A stretch of DNA of 64,000 nucleotides, from positions 117,358 to 181,357 of the forward strand of contig NZ_JAPUBN010000017.1 in assembly GCF_026966905.1 (NCBI RefSeq), in the 5' to 3' direction. How positions within the stretch are numbered: the stretch's first letter is position 1; each line of letters starts with the position of its first letter. The stretch comes from Marinomonas phaeophyticola (lineage in GTDB: Bacteria; Pseudomonadota; Gammaproteobacteria; Pseudomonadales; Marinomonadaceae). Below are positions 46,813 through 54,785 of the stretch, piece by piece. The translations under genes and the position numbers were made by a program. The notes under the pieces are model-generated. The model ran no database searches and was not told the origin of the DNA. It saw only the letters and a list, made by a program, of their open reading frames with translations.

Positions 46813-48132
46813 ATGGACACAGAACAAACAGACACTTTTGTAACTGGTTATTTACCGCCAATTCAATCGCTTTTAAGCGACCCTAGTACCTACCTGCAAC
46901 TTTTAGCGATCGCCATTATCTACCTAGTTGCCTTTGCCGTTTCTTATAAAATACGTCATAGCATTGATCTCACTCATAATGAACCTTTAGACAGTGCCCA
47001 TCCATTAAGAAAACTTGTCTTTAGAATTGGCGGAATATTATTTCCTCTATTGGCTATCTTGCTATTGCAAGTCTCAAAAAAAGCAGGTGAGACATTAGAA
47101 TATACCCCTTGGCTCATCGAAACCGCCTTAGCCATTGCCGTCTTATTATTCTTCAACTCATTAATACGAGCCTTTGTGCAACATGCTTTTGCCGCTTCTT
47201 TATTCCGCTGGATCGGTTTACCTATTTTATTGCTCCACTTATTAAATTTTTTACCGACTGTTATTGGTGCACTAGAAGAGATTTCGCTCGATGTAGGAAA
47301 TGTCAGTATTTCAGCCTACGGCGTCGCCAGAGTCATTATCTTTGGAAGTTTTTTATTTTGGCTAGGTCGCACTTCAAACAACTTTGGTAAAGCCGTTATC
47401 AGAAAACAAACCTCTTTAGATATTCCCACGAAAGAAGTGTTCAGCAAGCTATTTGAAGTAAGCTTATTCTGCATCATCGTTTTATTATTATTAAATGTGA
47501 TGGGAATTAACTTAACTACCTTAGCCGTATTTGGTGGTGCACTCGGTGTCGGGCTGGGTTTAGGACTACAGTCGATTGCTTCTAACTTTATCTCTGGCAT
47601 CATTATCTTACTGGATCGATCCCTTACCGTTGGTGACTTTGTTGAGCTTGATGACGGCCAAAAGGGGTTTGTACGAGAATTTAAGATGCGCTATGCGGTA
47701 TTAGAAACCTACGATGGCAAAGACATTCTCGTTCCGAATGAAAAGTTCATCTCATCATTAATGATCAACTGGACCCATAAAGACCCAAAGCAGCGTTATC
47801 GTGTTGATTTCTCTGTTCCATATTCAACAGATGTTCGCAGTATGGTGGAATTTATTAAAGTCGCCGTGTCTGAACATGAACAAGTTATCAGCGGCCCTGA
47901 TGTCCCTTTTGAAGAAAGACCTGATTGTGAAATAGACAGCTTTGGTGATTCAGGTATCAATATGTTTGTCGAGTTTTGGATGATAGGCGTGGATGATGGA
48001 AAAAACCGAGTTGGTGGAGATCTCATGCTTATTATTCTGGAAACACTGAAAGAAAATGGCATTGAAATACCCTTCCCTCAACGTGAGGTTAAAATCATTA
48101 ATCCCGAAAGAAACAATGCCTCTGGGTTATAA
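46813..48132 (+). CDS. MscS-family mechanosensitive ion channel
   Basis: 439 residues with about five or six membrane segments. The pore helix is glycine-rich (TLAVFGGALGVGLGLGLQSI), followed by ASNFISGIIILLDRSLTVGD, the MscS beta domain (VREFKMRYAVLETYDGKDI, then LVPNEKF) and a C-terminal alpha/beta domain to PQREVKIINPE. It opens on membrane tension to release solutes at hypo-osmotic shock. In a window rich in osmolyte catabolism this fits a marine life style, but no operon links it to those genes. AGAACGAGAG precedes the ATG. Confidence 0.92.
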   Translation: MDTEQTDTFVTGYLPPIQSLLSDPSTYLQLLAIAIIYLVAFAVSYKIRHSIDLTHNEPLDSAHPLRKLVFRIGGILFPLLAILLLQVSKKAGETLEYTPWLIETALAIAVLLFFNSLIRAFVQHAFAASLFRWIGLPILLLHLLNFLPTVIGALEEISLDVGNVSISAYGVARVIIFGSFLFWLGRTSNNFGKAVIRKQTSLDIPTKEVFSKLFEVSLFCIIVLLLLNVMGINLTTLAVFGGALGVGLGLGLQSIASNFISGIIILLDRSLTVGDFVELDDGQKGFVREFKMRYAVLETYDGKDILVPNEKFISSLMINWTHKDPKQRYRVDFSVPYSTDVRSMVEFIKVAVSEHEQVISGPDVPFEERPDCEIDSFGDSGINMFVEFWMIGVDDGKNRVGGDLMLIILETLKENGIEIPFPQREVKIINPERNNASGL

Positions 48133-48170
48133 AGAATTTTCGCCATCTATAACCTATGTTAACCTCTTCT

Positions 48171-48197
48171 CGCCCTCCCCTTAATCAGGAGAGGGCG
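48171..48197. terminator. hairpin between converging mscS-type and SDR genes
   Basis: CGCCCTC and GAGGGCG (7 bp, GC-rich) with a 13-base loop, located between the two converging stops. There is no T run, but the GC-rich stem in this short convergent gap suggests a bidirectional transcription stop. Confidence 0.55.
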
Positions 48198-48222
48198 CAA
48201 CATCTCCGCTAACGACCAGAAA

Positions 48223-49032
48223 CTAACCGCTATATTTATCTATAATAAACTCTATCACTTCTACAACCTCTGCAGATTTTTTTAGATTTACCCCATCAAC
48301 ATGTGGCTGAGAAAACTGCCCAATATCGTTATCAAAGTACTGACCTGAATATTCAGAAATACCTTCTTCTAATGCCATGCGTGCTATTACTTTAGCGCCT
48401 ATACTTAAATCATGCCCTTCAAAACCAAACCCTTCTTTTACCATTTTTGAAGCCAGTAAAGACCCAGGGTTTACGGCAATAATGGTTGGCCCTTTTTCAT
48501 CAAGTTTGTCGGCAAGCACTTTGCTCCACATAGTAATGGCTAATTTACTTTGAGCATAAGCGTCCATGTCATTCAATCGTGTTTTTCCCAGCAGTGCTTG
48601 GAGATTAACTGGCGCTTGAGCCGCTGAAGAAAGGTTGATCATTCGCCCTGAATGACCAAGTAAAGGCAAAAACGCTTGAGCCAATATATATGGCGAAATA
48701 GTATTTACGACAAAGCGTACATCTAACCCTTCAGATGTGATTGAGTTACTTGTCTTAAATACGCCTGCGTTATTGATGAGGATATCAAGCGTTTTATTAT
48801 CACTCTTAATACACTCGACCAGTTTTTTCACATCAGAAAAAATCGATAAATCCGCTAAGTAGCCTTCGATACGACCTGAATTAGGTAGTGCAGCTAATAG
48901 GTTTTTAACAGAGGTTAGTTTTTCAATACTACGGCCATGTATTAATACATCATGCCCTTCGGCTGCTAAAAGTTTCGCGGTCTCTAAGCCAATACCGTCA
49001 GTTGCTCCAGTGATTAGAATTGTTTTTTTCAT
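48223..49032 (-). CDS. short-chain dehydrogenase/reductase
   Basis: 269-residue NAD(P)-dependent oxidoreductase. Cofactor motif TGATDGIGLE near residues 8-17, NNAGVF, the catalytic Ser in INLSSAA and the YxxxK motif in DAYAQSKLA. The RSIEKL stretch after the second strand suggests NADP preference. Substrate unknown. It is divergent from a LysR-type regulator 262 bases away, a common arrangement in which the regulator controls the dehydrogenase. Confidence 0.88.
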   Translation of the reverse strand: MKKTILITGATDGIGLETAKLLAAEGHDVLIHGRSIEKLTSVKNLLAALPNSGRIEGYLADLSIFSDVKKLVECIKSDNKTLDILINNAGVFKTSNSITSEGLDVRFVVNTISPYILAQAFLPLLGHSGRMINLSSAAQAPVNLQALLGKTRLNDMDAYAQSKLAITMWSKVLADKLDEKGPTIIAVNPGSLLASKMVKEGFGFEGHDLSIGAKVIARMALEEGISEYSGQYFDNDIGQFSQPHVDGVNLKKSAEVVEVIEFIIDKYSG

Positions 49033-49294
49033 GTTCTTTCTCCTTAAAATCGTAATAAGCTATACTATAAAAATAACCGTCTTTTTAATGTTTAAGTGAA
49101 TGAGGGACTTGTTTTAACTTCCTCTATCGAATATTCATTAACCTTAAATTTCTACGACGACTGTCCTCATGTCTTGGGCACTTGCAAGACGGTCATGAGC
49201 TTTACCCTCTCCCTTGTAATGTATATGCGGCACTTGATTATCTTCATTCAGTATATTTACTACTTAATATTTTGATAATAGACTTTAAAGAAGA

Positions 49295-50212
49295 ATGACT
49301 TTATGGTTTTTATTGATAATTATGAATATTGAACATATTAAACTTTTTATTAGAATTGCAGGGACTCACAACATTAGCTTGGCGGGAAGTGAGTTAAGGC
49401 TGTCTCCAGCGGTGGCGAGTTCACATATCAATAAATTAGAAGCAGAATTAGGAGTGAGACTAATTCATCGAACGACTCGAAAAGTCTCGCTTACGGAAGA
49501 GGGGAAAGCATTTCTTCCTTATGCCGAAGATGTGCTCTCTAGTATTGAAGCCGCGCGTGCTTCAGTTGGTGCGGGTAACGCATTTCCCCGAGGAACATTA
49601 CGTATTGCTGCCCCGGCTTCTTTTGGCCGAATGCATATACTGCCGGCATTAACCGATTTTCTTGCGTTATACCCTGATTTAAAAGTGGATTTAAAACTCT
49701 CTGATACCATTATTGACCTGGTTGAAGGGGGATTTGATATTGCCATTCGTAATTCAGCATTGAAGGACTCGAGTTTAATTGCACGAAAATTAGCACCAGA
49801 CACGAGAATATTATGTTCATCTCCAGCCTATTTAGCCACACATGGCGAGCCAAACTCTCCAGACGCACTGAACTCTCATCAATGCATTACCTTATTAGGT
49901 TTAGATGACTGGGCATTCCATACCCCTACAGGACAGGTAAACATTAAAGTTAAAGGTCCGTTAAGGATCGATAATGGAGAAGCAGTAAGAGATGCTTGTA
50001 TTAATGGCTTAGGCATTACCATAAGCTCTAAATGGAGTGTTTATAAACATCTTGAAAGTGGTGAGCTTATTCAAATACTCAGCGAATACCCCATCGCTAC
50101 GAACACCGCTATTTGGGCGGTTTACCCTAGCTCTAGGCTATTGGCTCCAAAAGTGAGAGCATTTATTGATTACTTCACCGAGCACTTTGGGGATACCCCT
50201 TACTGGGACTAA
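49295..50212 (+). CDS. LysR-family regulator beside SDR gene
   Basis: 305-residue regulator. N-terminal winged helix-turn-helix (NISLAGSELRLSPAVASSHI, then NKLEAELGVRLIHRTTR), followed by a substrate-binding domain with RGTLRIAAPASFGRMHILPAL. The sequence group is that of LysR proteins controlling divergent oxidoreductases. Start uncertain: the ATG at 49295 has only AAGAAG very close by; an ATG at 49322 (MNIEHIKLF) better fits the usual N-terminus. Confidence 0.9.
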   Translation: MTLWFLLIIMNIEHIKLFIRIAGTHNISLAGSELRLSPAVASSHINKLEAELGVRLIHRTTRKVSLTEEGKAFLPYAEDVLSSIEAARASVGAGNAFPRGTLRIAAPASFGRMHILPALTDFLALYPDLKVDLKLSDTIIDLVEGGFDIAIRNSALKDSSLIARKLAPDTRILCSSPAYLATHGEPNSPDALNSHQCITLLGLDDWAFHTPTGQVNIKVKGPLRIDNGEAVRDACINGLGITISSKWSVYKHLESGELIQILSEYPIATNTAIWAVYPSSRLLAPKVRAFIDYFTEHFGDTPYWD

Positions 50213-50627
50213 TTCAAGAGGTGAACACCTTCTTATTAGTAGGCGGAAACAGATACTCTAAGGAAACAATAGGACCGTTTGAATACATAGCATGGCCATT
50301 TTTTAAACTCACTTGGAGTCTCTGGTATGGAGTTCCCGTGCGCTATGATTTTTCCATTATATCGAACAGGAAGAGCCCCGTTGTTTAACACTCTGCGTTA
50401 CCTAGCCAAGCTTAGTCTCTAAGTGTGTGTATTAAGAGAAATCAAATCCCCTTCGATACTAGCCCGTACCCATACTATTTTCTTATCCGAGTAATCTCGA
50501 GCCATTATATAGATAATATTGATTCTGATTCTTCATTCACCTCGTTTATTAACAATAAGATATGTAATAAATTAATCTCCCTATTAAGCTTACGGCTCAA
50601 ATTACATCAACCTTAGAAGACGACACT
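50213..50627. other. gene-free stretch before 2OG oxygenase gene
   Basis: 415 bases with no supported frame. It carries the promoter of the oxygenase gene; I see no clear operator, RNA or repeat. Confidence 0.45.
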
Positions 50628-51560
50628 ATGAAACATACAGAAACTGAAAAACCTCCCTTGATGCTGCAACGTGCACGTGACTTAACGCTTCCTTCAAGAG
50701 AAGCCATGTTACAGCGTTCTCCTTCAGTAAAACAATTTTGGGATGGCAATAAGCTTTTATTACAAGAGGCATGGAAAGAGTGGGAAGAGAGCAACAATGA
50801 TCCTTTCTTTATTCCTGATGATTCGTTGCTTGATGAGCGTTTGCGTAATGCCGTTGAACAAGCATGGGAAGATCCATCTAAAGAGTTGACGGTACAAGAT
50901 TTATGGCAGGAAGTCTCCCCAGGCGTTTTCCAGTGTCCGTTTTTTGATCCTGAACGACTAGCGGATTTGCGCCATTACTTAGATAACGTAGCGAATGCTG
51001 AAATACCTCTTCGCCCACCCTATGGAATTGTATTAAATCGCCATGGTGCCATGCTTGATCCTCGATCTGAGGGGTACCTTGCCGCACCAAACTTTCAGAC
51101 CTTCTATCGTGTATTGCTAAACAAATATATGCGCCCTATTGCACGTCTCCTATTTCCAGAAATAGTAGGCTATGATACACAAACATTCGGTTTCTCTATT
51201 CAATATCAAGCAGAAATGGACACCTCACTTAGACTTCATACTGATGCTTCAGCCGCAACACTAAACGTAAACATAAACCTTCCGGATGAAGCGTTTACTG
51301 GCTCAGAAGTTGATTTTTACGACCCGCATAAAGGTGAAGTAAATAGGCTAACATTCAAACCTGGCATGGCAATGCTGCATCGAGGTAATGTGGCACACGC
51401 AGCACAACCAATAACAAGCGGTAAACGTTCGAATTTTGTACTTTGGTTATATGGAGATCGAATGCAAATACCGAGCTCACAAAACCAGCTAAAGAGAGTG
51501 AGTCCAAATGTACGATGGAGCTTGCCCCCTGAAAATTATGACGATGTCGCACCCTTTTAA
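50628..51560 (+). CDS. 2-oxoglutarate/Fe(II)-dependent oxygenase family protein
   Basis: 310 residues. The second half forms a prolyl-hydroxylase-like double-stranded beta-helix: iron ligands H204 and D206 (LRLHTDAS) and H257 (VAHAAQP), and R267 (GKRSNFVLWLYG) in the position that binds 2-oxoglutarate. The first 90 residues are an unusual, Gln/Glu/Trp-rich helical extension (FWDGNKLLLQEAWKEWEES). It resembles the broad 2OG-FeII_Oxy family found in eukaryotes and some marine bacteria; the substrate is unknown. It sits alone, 3 kb from the ddd genes, and is followed by a terminator. A role in DMSP use cannot be claimed. Confidence 0.8.
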   Translation: MKHTETEKPPLMLQRARDLTLPSREAMLQRSPSVKQFWDGNKLLLQEAWKEWEESNNDPFFIPDDSLLDERLRNAVEQAWEDPSKELTVQDLWQEVSPGVFQCPFFDPERLADLRHYLDNVANAEIPLRPPYGIVLNRHGAMLDPRSEGYLAAPNFQTFYRVLLNKYMRPIARLLFPEIVGYDTQTFGFSIQYQAEMDTSLRLHTDASAATLNVNINLPDEAFTGSEVDFYDPHKGEVNRLTFKPGMAMLHRGNVAHAAQPITSGKRSNFVLWLYGDRMQIPSSQNQLKRVSPNVRWSLPPENYDDVAPF

Positions 51561-51964
51561 AATGCTTAAAATCCTACTTTGTCGTAGGTATGGTTTAACC
51601 ATATAGGCTCTTTGCAAACACCGGTTCAATAGTTCCGAGCTATTTACTGTATTGTCATCGCCCTGCACAACAGTCTACGAGAATAACCAAACAAGATAAT
51701 TTTTAACATCACGCACGGTAGATACAGCGCTGCGCCACCATTATCCTTGTTAAATAAAGCCGCTTTCCATTAAAGAACACCCCTTTTTGATCCAAAAGGG
51801 GCTTTTTTATGGCTGTACGGATATTGTTAAACTTATCTCCTTGAGGTAATTATATTCGACAAAATACACCTTCACTTAAATTTATGGGCACAATTAAGCT
51901 ATCTCACTCACCCGCAAAGGGCTCATCCACAATTCAAAACCGATTCAATCATAAACCCCTTTAA
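51561..51964. other. gene-free stretch between converging genes
   Basis: 404 bases between the oxygenase stop and the binding-protein stop. It holds a strong terminator at 51780-51808; otherwise no frame or RNA is supported. Confidence 0.5.
51780..51808 (+). terminator. terminator downstream of 2OG oxygenase
   Basis: CCCCTTTT, loop TGATCC, AAAAGGGG, then CTTTTTT: a rho-independent terminator about 220 bases after the oxygenase stop. The long distance leaves room for a small transcript, but none was recognised. Confidence 0.85.
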
Positions 51965-52702
51965 TTATTGCTGGTTAAATTCAGTAAGAATCTCGTTGTA
52001 ACGACCGGATGTTTGAAGTTCAATCAAACCGTCGTTAAATGCATCACGAAGCTTTTCAGCATTTGGGATAGATTTAGAGATCAAAAGGAATAAATCGTTT
52101 TCCTCAAGTGGTGGAGTTAGGATTTGAAATTGAGATGCATCAATACCTTCCGCTTTAGCCGCCTCTTTAGCTACCGCGAGGTTGTCTGCGTAAAGTTGTA
52201 TTTCACCGGTATTTAATGCTTTAACGGCATCAGACACTTCTTGATACTCTTTTATCGTAGAAAAGGTGAAACTATCAAAGGACCCGCCGACCACAAATCC
52301 TTTTAGCTTACCTATATTGTATTGATCTATAGATTCAAATGAGCTGTAGTTGTTTAAAGGGAAATCGGGCTTTTTAATCAGACCAGTTAGTACTGTATAG
52401 ATTGGAATAGAGTAGTAATATTCTTTAGTACGCTCTTCTGAATAGTAACCACCGACCACGGCATCTTTATCACCTATTTTAACTGTGGATAGTGCGGTTT
52501 GCCAGGCCGTAAACTCAATCGTACTATCGTATCCAGATTGAGCCAGAGCTTCATCAACAATGGCCGTGATGAATCCCCCTTTGTCTAGGCTTTCACCGAA
52601 GAATGGAGGCCAGTTCATTGTTGTCAGTTGAACTGTTTGCGCTTGAGCCGTTAAAGGTAAAACAATCACTAGAGCCGAAAAAAATTTCGCAAACATTTTC
52701 AT
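51965..52702 (-). CDS. extracellular solute-binding protein, family 3 (orphan)
   Basis: 245 residues with a signal peptide (FFSALVIVLPLTAQAQ) followed by an amino-acid-type periplasmic binding fold: MNWPPFFGESLDKGGFITAI, SGYDSTIEFTAWQTALSTVK and DAVVGGYYSEERTKEYYYS. No permease or ATPase lies nearby, so it either serves a distant transporter or acts as a sensor-type protein. A strong two-way terminator separates it from dddT. Confidence 0.88.
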   Translation of the reverse strand: MKMFAKFFSALVIVLPLTAQAQTVQLTTMNWPPFFGESLDKGGFITAIVDEALAQSGYDSTIEFTAWQTALSTVKIGDKDAVVGGYYSEERTKEYYYSIPIYTVLTGLIKKPDFPLNNYSSFESIDQYNIGKLKGFVVGGSFDSFTFSTIKEYQEVSDAVKALNTGEIQLYADNLAVAKEAAKAEGIDASQFQILTPPLEENDLFLLISKSIPNAEKLRDAFNDGLIELQTSGRYNEILTEFNQQ

Positions 52703-52763
52703 ATAGCGTTCCTCTTTTTTAAAAGTGTTAAATGATTTTGTACCTAATTTATGCCACTAAAAT

Positions 52764-52809
52764 AAAAATATTGTTTATATTCCGTCCTTGGAATGTAAAC
52801 AATATTTTT
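52764..52809. terminator. very long hairpin, bidirectional terminator after dddT
   Basis: 20-base arms (AAAAATATTGTTTA...TTCC and its complement) with one G-T pair and a 6-base loop GTCCTT. A/T runs at both ends let it stop transcripts from either side. It marks the end of the dddD-dddT transcript. Confidence 0.88.
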
Positions 52810-52889
52810 AGGCCTCCTGTAGTCCTTTAATATCACGTAAACTATGTAATAAATATCTAGCAGAAATATTAGGTGTGTAATGATCCTTT

Positions 52890-54622
52890 CTAAGAAAGAT
52901 CCGCTATTTCTCTTTCCACTATTTTCCTCACTTGCTCTTCATCCGCAACAAAGCTTTCGCTGTCTTTATGTAACGATTTAATTAAGCCAAATATCATTGC
53001 AATGATGACAAAGGTAAAAGGTAATGCACCGGCTATTGAAGCAGCTTGCAACGCTTTTAATGCCTCATTTCCGCCCATTAACAGAATCATCAGAGTGACA
53101 ACTCCAAGTAAGCTACCCCAAAGAATACGTTGCTGGATTGGAGGACGACGACCAAATGACAACAGTCGACCTAATACCAGTGTGCCTGAGTCTGCGGCGG
53201 TAACAAAAAAGACCACAACAACCACTAGCGCACAGACTTTAGCAATCGTCGCGGCAACACCAGGAGTCAGTACTTCAAAAGCGGTAAACAAGGTTCCCGC
53301 ATAATCCCAATTATTGACAGAGGTGTTATAAATGGACATGTCTGATCCATATATGGATGCATGGATGCCCGCTGAACCAATCACACTAAACCATACCAAG
53401 GAGACTAGCGTTGGAATAAACACCACACCCATAACAAATTCTCGGATAGTACGGCCACGAGAAATGCGTGCGATGAACATACCTACGAATGCAGACCACG
53501 CAATCCACCAGCCCCAATAAAAGATAGTCCAGCCACCCTGCCACGTTTGCTCGTCACTGCTTCGAGCCGTCCAAAGCGTCATTGAAAGCGATTGAGAAAC
53601 ATAGTCTCCTAATGTCGTCAAACTGCTTGCAATCAAGTAATTCGCGTTAGTGGCAAAAAGAAAATACAAGATAATAGCGATACAGATGTAACTATTAAAT
53701 TGAGACAGCATATTAATACCCTTCGCAACACCACTGGTGGCAGACAAGGTCGCAATTAAGGTAATAAAGACAATAGAAAGAACCGTTACCATGGTGGATT
53801 TTTCTGCTAACACATTTAGCGAAATGAGTCCGGAGCTAATCTGTTCCACCCCCAATCCGAGTGTGGTGGCAATACCAAAGATGGTTCCAAAAACGGCCAA
53901 TATATCAACAGCATGACCAATCGGGCCATAAATCCTATTACCAATTAATGGGTACAGTGCAGAACGAATCGAAAGAGGAAGACCTTTACGAAAAGAAAAA
54001 TAAGCCAAGGACAGACCAACAATAGCATACATGGACCAAGCAACAGCGCCCCAATGGAACACAGTTAACGTTAACCCCCCACCGCTGCTTCAGCCACTAA
54101 ATCATTAGGTACAGGAAAACCCGCATCCCCTGGCTGCACGCCAGCGGCAAGTGCGGCCTGTTTTGCTTCGAAAAAACTGCTCACTGCGGCTTTCACTTCG
54201 GTACTCATGAAAGGGTTACCACCACTCCAGCCACTGGCAAAATGTATCATGGGTTCCGACATGGAGAAAAACAGCATACCTGCACCCGTGCCACAACCGA
54301 AAAGCATCGAAAACCAAGCGAAATTTGAAAACTCTGGCCTTTCGTCATCTCTCCCTAATCGAATGGCACCCACTTTACTAACCATTAACATCGTACAAAC
54401 AAGGAACGCAAGCAGCATAACAAGAATGTAATACCATCCCAACGTTTCTTCTATCCAGCTTTTCAAACCAATAAATTGCTGACTAGCCGTCTCACCGAGC
54501 AATACGGTATAGAGAATAAACACAACAACCATAACTAAGGCTGTTATCCCCAAAGTGGCATTAAGCCCTTTTAGTACTCCCCGCTGCGCAATGAGGGCAT
54601 CGATCTCTTTATCTTTAAGCAT
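52890..54622 (-). pseudogene. dddT: BCCT-family DMSP/betaine transporter DddT, one-base frameshift
   Basis: Sodium- or proton-coupled importer of the betaine/choline/carnitine family, for DMSP here. The first part (DKEIDALIAQRGVLKGLNAT, LGCGTGAGMLFFSMSEPMIH) stops at 54071 after VAEAAVGG; the continuation in another frame begins LTLTVFHWGAVAWSMYAIVG and includes the BCCT signature with TIFYWGWWIAWSAFVGMFIA followed by RISRGRT. The break is at six G (54075-54080 region); seven G give VGGLTLTVFHWG and one 577-residue chain, a normal BCCT length. The span is one base short. It is 163 bases downstream of dddD and in the same direction. Confidence 0.88.
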
Positions 54623-54785
54623 TAGTAACCTCTTTATTTTTTTTATTGTCTTAATGTCATTCTATGAATCTAAAATAGAGATAACAAACTAGAAAAATAG
54701 GGTCTTTTCATAATGATATTAATGGCTCACCAATTATGGACTATCGAATCCACCCTACTAATACCCTTTTTTAATCTTTGTTTGA

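Noticed and set aside
52890..54622. dddT as a genuine loss of the DMSP importer
   Set aside because: The break is one base in a run of G and both parts are otherwise perfectly BCCT-like; a base-call error fits better.
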